Below, in pieces: positions 1-7,630 of a stretch of 20,079 nucleotides of DNA. The stretch covers positions 1 to 20,079 of the forward strand of contig JBBRXP010000102.1 in assembly GCA_038238555.1 (NCBI GenBank), read 5' to 3'. Source of the DNA: JANNXQ01 sp038238555. Lineage in GTDB: Bacteria > Verrucomicrobiota > Verrucomicrobiia > Chthoniobacterales > Chthoniobacteraceae. How positions within the stretch are numbered: position 1 is the first letter of the stretch; each line of letters begins with the position of its first letter. Position numbers and translations under genes: made by a program. Under the pieces are notes generated by a model. That model made no database searches and had not been told where the DNA came from. It saw only the letters and a program-made list of their open reading frames with translations.

Positions 1-372
1 AGCGGCTACGTGCTCATCGGGAAACTCAAGGCCCGAACGGCGGCCGAAGCCAACCGGGCGCTGCTGGAGTTGCTGGCGCGGCACCCCAGGCGTGTAAAAA
101 TGATCACGGCGGACAATGGCACCGGGTTCCACTGGTATGGGCAGATCGAAGCCGAGCATCCCGTGCGGTTCTACTTCGCCACGCCGCATCATAGTTGGGA
201 GCGGAGGACCAATGAGAACACCAACGGACTGATCCGGCAGTATCTGCCCAAAGGTCAATCGATGGTCGGAGTAACCCAGAGCCAGTGCGACCTAATCGCC
301 GAACAACTAAACACCCGCCCGAGAAAAAGACATGGATACAAAACACCCAATGAATGCTTCCTTCGCTACTAA
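1..372 (+). CDS. IS30-family transposase, C-terminal part (5' end outside window)
   Basis: This is the C-terminal half of a DDE transposase that cuts and joins the ends of an IS30-type element. The frame is open from base 1, so the gene begins upstream of the window. Visible family signatures are TADNGTGF, with the second catalytic Asp encoded at 112-114, and SWERRTNENTNGLIRQY, with the catalytic Glu encoded at 214-216. The two are separated by exactly 33 residues, the D(33)E spacing typical of IS30. The tail RPRKRHGYKTPNECF is also characteristic. The stop at 370-372 is followed by TTGCACTTCAAAGTTGAA, which could be part of the right terminal repeat, but the left end is not visible. The catalytic residues shown are intact, so the copy may be active or recently active. 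The family call is firm; activity is unknown. Confidence 0.9.
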   Translation, partial: SGYVLIGKLKARTAAEANRALLELLARHPRRVKMITADNGTGFHWYGQIEAEHPVRFYFATPHHSWERRTNENTNGLIRQYLPKGQSMVGVTQSQCDLIAEQLNTRPRKRHGYKTPNECFLRY

Positions 373-676
373 CCAATGTTGCACTTCAAAGTTGAACCTA
401 GGCTTTGCGGGTGTTGCTGTAACGGCTGAACTGGAGCGGCTTCTTACCCACCGAACCGAACACGGAAAGATCGAGGACGGTGCGGCACGCATTGCCCGTG
501 TAAGAGGAGAAAGAATTCGGGCCATCCGGCGTCGCAGGGCATGCTGCTGCTTCATCCTCATCCCCGCCTCCTTGATTACAGTCATCGCACGAACCGGAGT
601 CGCAGTCGGAGGACTGGTTGCCGCAGGGCTGGTCATCTGCGAAGAGGGTTGGGTTGAGTTACGGGTAACGAGGAAC

Positions 677-815
677 GGCGATTTGCAATCGCCGAGAGTG
701 GGTGGAAGTAGGCCGCAGCCGGGGGGCTTTGGGATAATTAGGCACTGACAGGGAAACGGCGGGCATTAGCTGGAAGATTGGCTGAGCGGGCTGGTTGGGC
801 GATTGCAAATCGCCC
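677..815. repeat. Inverted pair of 15-bp palindromes (GCGATTTGCAATCGC type)
   Basis: GGCGATTTGCAATCGCC lies at 677-693, and its reverse complement GGCGATTGCAAATCGCC is contained in 797-815. Each arm is itself nearly palindromic, and the right arm is followed by CCTCCTAC. Paired short palindromes separated by about 100 bp resemble REP/BIME-like or MITE-like elements. The right arm abuts the stop codon of the minus-strand remnant next to it. Confidence 0.7.
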
Positions 816-818
816 CTC

Positions 819-1233
819 CTACTGCGCTGCTTGCATCAGGACAGGTGGCGGGCCGGCCCAGAATTCGAGGGTCTTTACTTCGCCGGATGGGGTGGTGACT
901 GTTACCCGGTGGTTACTGATATTGGGCGAGACGGTGAAGGCGAAGGCTAACTGGGGGCGTCATCGAGCGGAATGGCGGCGGATGAGTTGCGGGGGGACAA
1001 GCTGCGAGATGGTGGGGCTCGGGAAACGCGGCGAGGGCGCCGCGGTCACTTCCTGCGACGGGGGCGTCGCAGCTACGGGGCGCGCTCCAGCGGGCTGAAA
1101 TTTCAGGCTCGACTTGACCCAGCCTAGTGGCGTTACACCCGACGCTCCGACGCTAGTACTGACTAATAGACTTTCGAGTTGGGTGCGCATTGTCTGGGGG
1201 GAGATGCGGCGTCGAGATTTCAGTCGCGACTCT
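819..1233 (-). pseudogene. Unidentified decayed coding remnant
   Basis: The minus strand reads as protein-like sequence from about 1233 down to a TAG at 821-819, interrupted once by an in-frame TGA at 962-960. After that stop the same frame continues with FTVSPNISNHRVTVTTPSGE and ends with LEFWAGPPPVLMQAAQ. The composition, rich in Pro, Ser, Thr and Val, would suit an exported or surface protein, but I recognise no family. The terminal TAG lies at the edge of the palindromic element at 797-815. The upstream limit is arbitrary and the call rests only on the protein-like look of the frame. Confidence 0.3.
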
Positions 1234-1523
1234 TGCTCTCCACATTTTGTTTTGTTTTTTTGGGGCCTTCTCACGTTGCCCACCGAATTACACGGACCGC
1301 TGGTTCTTTCGGCTAGCCGCCTCCGATGCGGGCCACGTCGCGGGCGTTGGATTCGAAGGCGGCGTTGATTGCGTTGTCGCCGGAACAAGACCAAGAGTGG
1401 GAAACAATCTGTGGGCGACGTATTCCGACCGGGTGAAAGTGCCACTCTTTTTTCAACGATTCCATAGACATGTCGCGCGGACGGTGCTGAATCCCATTTC
1501 TCGACACTCGGCTCCTGCCCATC

Positions 1524-4500
1524 ATGCGCTTTCCTGCCACTCCTTCTGAAGCCACCTCACCGGGCGGCGCGTCCGAGGAGAAGATTTTCGAGCGAACGCT
1601 GCGGGGCGCCACGCTCGGGCTGGCGATCGCGCTCGGGCTGCCGGGGCTGGTTTTGCTCGGACTGGTGCTCTTCCTCTTGCACTCGGCGGGGTGGGTGAAT
1701 CACACCAGCCAAGTCATCGCCGCCGCGCGCACCGTGGAACGACGGATGGTCGATCTGGAGATGAAGCTGCGCGGCGATCGGCTCGCGGGCGAGGCGGCAC
1801 TCGCGACCGCTCGCGAGCGGATCGGCGCGCAAGTCGATGCGCTTGCGGCCCTGGTCGCGGATAATCCGGGGCAGACCGCCGCCGTCGCCGCTCTGCGCGG
1901 GCGCATGGCCGCCTGGTTTGCGGCCGGCGATGAAGCGCACCTGGAGGTCGTACGGATGAGGATCGCGGGGATCATCATGGTCGAGGAGGATCTGCGCACT
2001 CAGCGCGCGGCGGCTCTCGACCGGGGGCGCCTCGCGCTGTTTGCCGCCATTGCACTCTTTGTCTCCGTGGCCGCGCCCGTTGCGATCCTCGGGCTGCGCG
2101 GGTTGCTGCGCCGGCTGAGCGGATCGTATCGCGCCAATCTCGCGGCGGCGGAGCAGCGCGCGAGCGAATTGCGCGTGAGTCTGCGGTCGATCGGCGACGC
2201 GGTGGTGACGACCAATGCGGCGGGCGAAGTCGTCTTGCTCAATCCCGTGGCGGAACGGCTGATGGGTTGGACGACCGCGGAGGCGCAGGGCCTCGCGCTC
2301 ACGGAGGTGTTTCAAATCTTCAACGAGCAGACGAGCGCGCCCGCGGAGAATCCCGTCGCGCGCGTGTTGCGGGAGCGAGTGGTGGTGGGCCTCGCCAACC
2401 ACACCGTGCTCCGCGCGCGCGATGGGCGGGAGACGCCCATCGAAGACAGCGCGGCGCCCATCCTCGACGACGCGGGCGAGGTGCAAGGCGTGATCCTCGT
2501 CTTCCGCGACGTGACGGAGAAGCGGCAGGCACAGGAGGCTCTGCGCGAGCGCGCGCTGCTCGCCGCCTTGAGGGCGGACATCGCTTCGCAACTCGCCTCC
2601 AGTGGCGGGCTCGATGCCATCCTCCAGCACTGTTGCGCGCTGCTCGTGCGGTATCTCGACGCCGCGTTTGCGCGCGTGTGGACGCTCAGCGCCACGGAGC
2701 CGGTGCTCGAGTTGCAAGCCAGCGCCGGCCTTTATACGCACCTCGATGGGCCGCACGCGCGCGTGCCCGTGCGCCAGTTCAAGATCGGCCGCATCGCGCA
2801 AAGCCGGCAACCGCATCTCACCAACGACGTCGCGCACGATCCGAATATCGGCGACCCGGAATGGGCGCGGCGCGAAGGCATGGCCGCCTTTGCCGGCTAC
2901 CCGCTTCTCGTTGGAGGCCGCGTGCTGGGCGTGCTCGGCGTGTTCTCACGCCGCGCGCTCTCCGAAGCGGTGCTCGGCGATCTCGCGCCGATCGCGGACG
3001 GCATCGCGCTGTGCATCGAACGCAAGCGCGCCGAGGCGGAGCTCCACTCGAGCGAGACGCTCAAGACGGCGATCATTGATACTTCGCTCGATGGCTTGAT
3101 CCTCATGGACCATGAAGGCCGGATCGCGGCGTGGAGCGCCGCCGCCGAGGGCATCTTCGGCATGTCGCGGACGGCGGCGATCGGGCGCCTGCTGGGCGAC
3201 ACCATCGTGCCCGAAAGGTTGCGCGAGGCGCACCGGATCGGCCTCGCGCGCTATGTGGCCACGCGCGAGGGGCGCATCCTCGGCAAGCGCTACGAACTAC
3301 CCGCGCTGCGCGCCGACGGGTCGGAATTTCCGTGCGAGATTTCCATCAGCCACATTCCCGGCACCGAGCCGCCGCTCTTCGCCGGATTTGTGCGCGACAT
3401 CACGGAAAGAAAGCTGGCGCAGGCGGCGCTGAGCGCCAGCGAGGAGCGGCTGCGCTTCATGGCCGAGACGATGCCGCAGAAAATTTTCACCGCCAAGGCC
3501 ACCGGCGAAGTGGATTACTTCAATCAGCAGTGGATGGAATTCACGGGCCTCTCCTTCGAGCAAATCCGGGACTGGGGCTGGACGCAGTTCATTCATCCCG
3601 AGGATCTCGAGGCCAACGTGCAGCGCTGGCGGCACTCGATCGACACCGGCGAATCCTTTCAAATCGAACACCGGTTTCGGCGCGCGGATGGCGCGTGGCG
3701 CTGGCACCTGAGCCGCGCGCGGCCGCTGCGCGATGCCGCGGGCCGCGTGCTCATGTGGATCGGCTCGAACACGGATGTCGATGATGTGAAGCGCTCCGAG
3801 CAGGATGCCGAGCGCGCGCGACAGCAGGCCGAGGATGCCTCGAAAGCGAAGGACGATTTTCTCGCCGCGCTCTCGCACGAGCTGCGCACGCCGCTCACGC
3901 CCGTGCTTATGACGGCCGCGGCTTTGCGCGAAGACGAGCGGCTGCCCGCCGATGCGCGCGAGCAGCTCGGGATGATGGAGCGCAATATCGCCCTCGAGGC
4001 GCGGCTCATCGACGACTTGCTCGATCTCACGCGCATCGCCAAGGGCAAGCTGCCGCTGCGGCCGCAAGTGTGCGAAGCCCACTCGCTCATCGGCCTGGCG
4101 GTGGAGATCGTGCGCGATGAAGCGCAGGCCAAGTCGATCGCTCTCGAGTTGGATCTCACCGCCCGCCGCACCGGCCTGCTCGCCGACCCGGCGCGCTTTC
4201 AACAGGTCATTTGGAATCTGTTGCGCAACGCCGTGAAGTTCACTCCGCGCGGCGGCCGCATTGCCATCCACACGCGCGATGCCGCCGCCGACGACGAACC
4301 GGGCCGGCTTTGCATCGAGGTCACCGACTCCGGCATCGGCATCGCACCCGAAGCGCTCGACAAGATTTTCCTGCCCTTCGAGCAAGCCGGCCTCACGGGG
4401 GTGCACCGCTTTGGCGGCATGGGCCTGGGCTTGGCCATCGCGCGCGCCATCGTCGATCTGCACGGCGGCACCATCCACGCCGAGAGCGCCGGCAAAGACC

Positions 4501-4997
4501 GCGGCGCCAGTTTCGTCGTCGAACTGCCCGGCGCGACCGAGCCGCCCTCGGGCGTGACTGCCGCCAGCACCCAGCCGCTGCTTGCCGGCGCCTCGCCGCT
4601 TCCCATCCAGCGCGGCGGCCCCGGCCTGCGTTTGTTGTTGGTGGAAGATCACGCGCCGACTCTCCAGGTGCTCGCCCGTTTGCTCGCCCGCGCCGGCCAC
4701 AGCGTGGTGACCGCCAGCTCCGTGGCCGATGGGCTGGCCGCCGCGGCCGCCGGCACATTCGATCTGGTGATCTCCGACCTCGGCCTCCCCGACGGCACCG
4801 GCACGGAGCTCATGCAAAAGCTGCGGGACACCCACGGCCTGCGAGGCATTGCCTTGAGCGGTTACGGAATGGAAGAGGATCTCGCCCGCTCGCGCGACGC
4901 CGGCTTTGCCATGCACCTGATCAAGCCGGTGGATTTCAATCAACTCCAGCGCGCGGTGCGAGAACTCAGCGCGGGAGACCCAGCACCAAAAGCGTAG
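1524..4997 (+). CDS. Hybrid sensor histidine kinase (2 TM, PAS-GAF-PAS-PAS-HisKA-HATPase-REC)
   Basis: A 1157-residue membrane-bound sensor that should autophosphorylate on His and pass the phosphate to its own receiver domain. Two hydrophobic segments (about residues 29-54 and 169-193) bracket a mostly helical periplasmic stretch of about 115 residues. Then follow PAS (about 215-330), GAF (350-497), PAS (508-626), PAS (636-756), HisKA with SHELRTPL and phospho-acceptor His785, and HATPase (about 885-1000) with an N box (NLLRNAVKF), DSGIGI and GGMGLGLAIA. A C-terminal receiver (about 1035-1150) has acidic Glu1041/Asp1042, phospho-acceptor Asp1085 in SDLGLPDG and Lys1134. All catalytic residues are present. 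No HPt domain or separate response regulator is adjacent, so the output partner is elsewhere. The ATG at 1524 is the first start before TM1; no clear ribosome-binding site precedes it. It converges on the reductase gene with only 16 bp between the ends. The signal sensed is unknown. Confidence 0.93.
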   Translation: MRFPATPSEATSPGGASEEKIFERTLRGATLGLAIALGLPGLVLLGLVLFLLHSAGWVNHTSQVIAAARTVERRMVDLEMKLRGDRLAGEAALATARERIGAQVDALAALVADNPGQTAAVAALRGRMAAWFAAGDEAHLEVVRMRIAGIIMVEEDLRTQRAAALDRGRLALFAAIALFVSVAAPVAILGLRGLLRRLSGSYRANLAAAEQRASELRVSLRSIGDAVVTTNAAGEVVLLNPVAERLMGWTTAEAQGLALTEVFQIFNEQTSAPAENPVARVLRERVVVGLANHTVLRARDGRETPIEDSAAPILDDAGEVQGVILVFRDVTEKRQAQEALRERALLAALRADIASQLASSGGLDAILQHCCALLVRYLDAAFARVWTLSATEPVLELQASAGLYTHLDGPHARVPVRQFKIGRIAQSRQPHLTNDVAHDPNIGDPEWARREGMAAFAGYPLLVGGRVLGVLGVFSRRALSEAVLGDLAPIADGIALCIERKRAEAELHSSETLKTAIIDTSLDGLILMDHEGRIAAWSAAAEGIFGMSRTAAIGRLLGDTIVPERLREAHRIGLARYVATREGRILGKRYELPALRADGSEFPCEISISHIPGTEPPLFAGFVRDITERKLAQAALSASEERLRFMAETMPQKIFTAKATGEVDYFNQQWMEFTGLSFEQIRDWGWTQFIHPEDLEANVQRWRHSIDTGESFQIEHRFRRADGAWRWHLSRARPLRDAAGRVLMWIGSNTDVDDVKRSEQDAERARQQAEDASKAKDDFLAALSHELRTPLTPVLMTAAALREDERLPADAREQLGMMERNIALEARLIDDLLDLTRIAKGKLPLRPQVCEAHSLIGLAVEIVRDEAQAKSIALELDLTARRTGLLADPARFQQVIWNLLRNAVKFTPRGGRIAIHTRDAAADDEPGRLCIEVTDSGIGIAPEALDKIFLPFEQAGLTGVHRFGGMGLGLAIARAIVDLHGGTIHAESAGKDRGASFVVELPGATEPPSGVTAASTQPLLAGASPLPIQRGGPGLRLLLVEDHAPTLQVLARLLARAGHSVVTASSVADGLAAAAAGTFDLVISDLGLPDGTGTELMQKLRDTHGLRGIALSGYGMEEDLARSRDAGFAMHLIKPVDFNQLQRAVRELSAGDPAPKA

Positions 4998-5013
4998 TCC
5001 TTCCGCGCAGGGC

Positions 5014-6624
5014 TCACCCGAGCGCGGCGAGGATTTCGTCTTTCTTCACCCGGTCAGTGAAGTCGGCGAAGGTCTCCTCGCCCTGCTTTTTTGCGTCGTA
5101 GATTTTCAGCAGCTTGTCGATGAAGAGATGCACGTCTTTGGCGATGATCTTGCCTTTGAGCAGTTCGTTAAAGCGGCGGTTTTCCCCCAGGCGTCCGCCG
5201 ATGAAGGCGTCGTAGGCATCAACCATCGTGCCGTCGATTTTGGTGCGCGCGCCGCGAAAGCCGATGTCGGCGATTTGATGCTGCCCGCACGAACTCGGGC
5301 ACCCGCTGAAGTGGATGCGGATTTTGCCTTTATACCAGCCGCTCTGCGTTTCGAGTTGGTCGAGGAGTTCGATCATGCGGTTCTTGGTCTCGGCCACGGC
5401 GAGGTTGCAGAACTCGATGCCCGTGCAGCTCACGCAGCCTTGGCGGAAGTTCGAGGGCTTGTAGTCGAGGCCGAATGTGTCGAGGTCGGCCTTGAGCGCC
5501 GGCAGATTTTTTTCGGGCACATTGACGATGAGAAGATTCTGTTTGTTGGTGCACCGGATCGAGTCCTGACCGGGCGCGCAGTATTTCGCGGCAAGTTCAG
5601 CAATCCGCCCGAGTTGGTCGTTGCGAATGCGACCGCCTGGGAAGCAGATGCCGACCCAATAAAGATCGGCCTGCTTTTGTTTGTGGATGCCGAGGTGATC
5701 GGCCTCCTGATCGCGGATTACTGGGAACTGCGCGTGCCGCTCGAGCGTAAAACCGAGGCGCGCTTCGATCTCGGCGAGCAACTTCTCCGCGCCCCAATCG
5801 TGGCAGAGAAATTTGAACCGTGCGTTGTTTCGCTTGAGCCGGTAGCCCTCGTCGCGAAAGATTTCGCTCACGGCTTTCACCACTGGCCACACCAGGCCGG
5901 GCCGGATGAAGACGGGCAGCGCTATCGCCAGCTTTGGCGAAGAGCTTAAACCGCCGCCGATCTTAATTCCGTAGCCGCGCTCCTCGCCGCGCTGCACTCC
6001 GAAGAGGCCGCAGCAATTGATGTCAGGCTGCGCGCAATGGAGGCAGCATCCGCTCACGGAGATTTTATATTTGCGCGGAAGATTCGAGAACTCGCGATTG
6101 TCGGTCATCTTCGCCGAGACCAGGCGCAGTTCCGCCGTGGCGTCGAGGATTTCCCGCGGGTCGATCCCCGCCACGGGGCAGCCGACCACGTTGCGCGTAT
6201 CGTCTCCGCACGCGCCGCTGGTGGTGATGCCCACGGCGGCAAGCTCGCCGAAAATGGCCGGCACATCCTCGATGCGCAGCCAGTGGAACTGGATGGTCTG
6301 CCGCGTGGTGATGTCGCAAAACCCGTGGGCGTAACGATCCGAGATGCCCTGGAGCGCACGCGCTTGCGCAGCGGTGATCTGGCCTCCGGGGATTTTGGTG
6401 CGCAGCATGAAGTAACCTGAGTCCTTCGGCTTCTGCCGATAGACGCCATACCATTTCATGCGGTCGAAATCCCCGTCGTCGATGGAAGCGAAGCCGGTGC
6501 GAGCGTAGCGATGGATGTCGTGGATGACATCGAGCCCATCCTTGTCGAGCTTCAACTTTTCCTGCAGCGTGAGGGGGATGAGGCCCTGCTTCACGGCGGC
6601 GTAGTTGGGATGAATGTCGATCAT
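5014..6624 (-). CDS. Ferredoxin-type nitrite/sulfite reductase (siroheme, [4Fe-4S])
   Basis: A 536-residue cytoplasmic siroheme enzyme that reduces nitrite to ammonia or sulfite to sulfide with six electrons, most likely from ferredoxin. Two pseudo-symmetric halves are visible. The N-terminal half has DITTRQTIQFHWLRIEDVP and the NVVGCPVAGID segment. The siroheme/[4Fe-4S] ligands are Cys400 and Cys406 (CTGIEFC) plus Cys442 and Cys446 (GCPSSCGQ), the canonical CX5C...CX3C pattern. Overall layout is closer to NirA-type nitrite reductases, but bacterial members of this branch also act as assimilatory sulfite reductases, and no nitrate- or sulfate-assimilation neighbour settles the substrate. I chose the ATG at 6624 (MIDIHPNYAAVKQG). 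A longer form from 6672 would need a TTG start and would add a Pro-rich, unlikely N-terminus. The gene is convergent with the histidine kinase and appears monocistronic. Confidence 0.9.
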   Translation of the reverse strand: MIDIHPNYAAVKQGLIPLTLQEKLKLDKDGLDVIHDIHRYARTGFASIDDGDFDRMKWYGVYRQKPKDSGYFMLRTKIPGGQITAAQARALQGISDRYAHGFCDITTRQTIQFHWLRIEDVPAIFGELAAVGITTSGACGDDTRNVVGCPVAGIDPREILDATAELRLVSAKMTDNREFSNLPRKYKISVSGCCLHCAQPDINCCGLFGVQRGEERGYGIKIGGGLSSSPKLAIALPVFIRPGLVWPVVKAVSEIFRDEGYRLKRNNARFKFLCHDWGAEKLLAEIEARLGFTLERHAQFPVIRDQEADHLGIHKQKQADLYWVGICFPGGRIRNDQLGRIAELAAKYCAPGQDSIRCTNKQNLLIVNVPEKNLPALKADLDTFGLDYKPSNFRQGCVSCTGIEFCNLAVAETKNRMIELLDQLETQSGWYKGKIRIHFSGCPSSCGQHQIADIGFRGARTKIDGTMVDAYDAFIGGRLGENRRFNELLKGKIIAKDVHLFIDKLLKIYDAKKQGEETFADFTDRVKKDEILAALG

Positions 6625-6893
6625 TGGCGAAGGAAAAATCGGGGGGTGAAAGGTAGGAGTCGCGTATGGCAATGCAAAGGCTTTTCCAGAGCGAAGGATC
6701 CGGGTGGATCGACAGTGAGGCCAGTCGCCAGTGTGAGATTGCCGCCGGTCAGGATGTAAAGTGAAACGGGCTCCGAAACCGGCGTGTTTAAAGAGGATCG
6801 CTCGTGCGATTCATAAGTCCGTCACTTTTATCTCTCTCGAAATGTTATATGAAGCATACTTCCACTCGTTGTTTCAGCCTTACTAAGTCTCCC
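6625..6893. other. Intergenic region between reductase and small membrane gene
   Basis: This gap should contain the leader of the minus-strand reductase gene and of the plus-strand small membrane gene. I see no confident promoter or riboswitch. The minus strand around 6690-6790 reads as protein-like sequence (SEPVSLYILTGGNLTLATGL), which might be a remnant of an exported repeat protein, but it is too short to name. Confidence 0.3.
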
Positions 6894-7019
6894 ATGATCC
6901 CACTATTATTTGTTCCCATGCTGGCCGCTGCTGGTTGGGCGTTTCTCACATGGTTGCTCGGCGGAGGTCTCGGCTTGGCCGTCCTCGTATTTATCGTCCT
7001 CAAGATTGCGGGCCGATAG
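6894..7019 (+). CDS. Small hydrophobic membrane protein, 41 residues
   Basis: The frame starting at the ATG at 6894 encodes MIPLLFVPMLAAAGWAFLTW followed by a Gly-rich turn, a second hydrophobic stretch (LAVLVFIVLKIAG) and a final Arg. It would form one or two short membrane helices. A longer 71-codon version from 6804 needs a non-ATG start and adds a polar, unconvincing N-terminus. Stand-alone membrane peptides of this kind are common in bacteria and their function is usually unknown. I cannot assign one here. A hairpin lies three bases past the stop, which supports a real transcription unit. Confidence 0.5.
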   Translation: MIPLLFVPMLAAAGWAFLTWLLGGGLGLAVLVFIVLKIAGR

Positions 7020-7021
7020 CC

Positions 7022-7047
7022 TACCGGCACGTTCGGTCGCGCCGGTA
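7022..7047 (+). terminator. Hairpin after the small membrane gene
   Basis: TACCGGC at 7022-7028 pairs perfectly with GCCGGTA at 7041-7047 across a 12-base loop, directly after the TAG stop at 7017-7019. There is no T-run behind it, so it is either a weak or Rho-assisted terminator or simply another palindrome. Confidence 0.35.
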
Positions 7048-7186
7048 AGAGATGCCGCCTTGTCCCGACCAGCGATCAGTTCCCGCCTTTGGACATTGAG
7101 CAGTGGAATTGCTTTTCCACTTTGGAAATGCCTCGGCTGAGCGGATCGAGCCGGTTGAAACGCCTGAAGCATTAAACAAGGTTAGC

Positions 7187-7474
7187 TTACACATCTATCA
7201 CGTCGTTCTCTCTCGGTTGGCCAGCTTCGCTCCTGGGCGGCTTGACCGCGGCGGCAGCGGCTGATTTGCGAAAACGCGTGAGGAAGCTCAAATCGACTCC
7301 GAAATGCGCGAGGCAACGCAGCAGGAGCAAGACGGCGGCGGCTTCGTCCAGATTGCCGATCAACGGCAGATTATCCGGGATGAACTCGATAATGCCAGCG
7401 TCGGGATTGAGTAGGTAAATTCCGCAGAAAAGTCCGACGGCAGCAACGAGGAGATTTTGGAACGATCTTTTCAT
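7187..7474 (-). CDS. DUF1232 (YkvA-like) membrane protein
   Basis: A 95-residue protein when started at the ATG at 7474 (MKRSFQNLLVAAVG). It has a hydrophobic N-terminus, then the DUF1232 core: GIYLLNPDAG, a helix-turn with IPDNLPLIGNLDEAAAVLLL and a further amphipathic helix, ending in a basic, Ala-rich tail. DUF1232 proteins are small predicted membrane-associated proteins of unknown function. The open frame extends upstream to 7579, giving 130 residues, but those extra 35 residues look non-conserved. The gene is divergent from smc with 156 bp between starts. The family call is good; the role is unknown. Confidence 0.75.
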   Translation of the reverse strand: MKRSFQNLLVAAVGLFCGIYLLNPDAGIIEFIPDNLPLIGNLDEAAAVLLLLRCLAHFGVDLSFLTRFRKSAAAAAVKPPRSEAGQPRENDVIDV

Positions 7475-7630
7475 GGTGGGGAGCGAGGCGAAAAGTTCCC
7501 TCACTCGGAAGTGAAGCGCAAGGACGACCTCGTCTCTGAATGTCCACAAGATATTGTGGCCTATATTTTCCCAGACCACTCTGAATAGCGCTTGCCTTCA
7601 ATTCCGCCTGTGGCAGTCTGCACACGCCCC

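Larger units (their letters stand above)
373..1523. other. Gene-poor region with palindromes and a decayed reading frame
   Basis: No intact gene can be supported in these 1.15 kb. The region holds the probable end of the IS30 element, a pair of inverted palindromes at 677-815 and a minus-strand coding remnant at about 819-1233. Other open frames here, including a 138-codon plus frame at 332-748, show no recognisable motif and overlap the palindromes. The last about 180 bases form the leader of the histidine kinase gene; I see no confident promoter in it. Confidence 0.5.

Noticed and set aside
3297..4943. 548-codon minus-strand frame opposite the histidine kinase
   Set aside because: Shadow of the kinase gene, whose catalytic motifs fix the true strand and frame.
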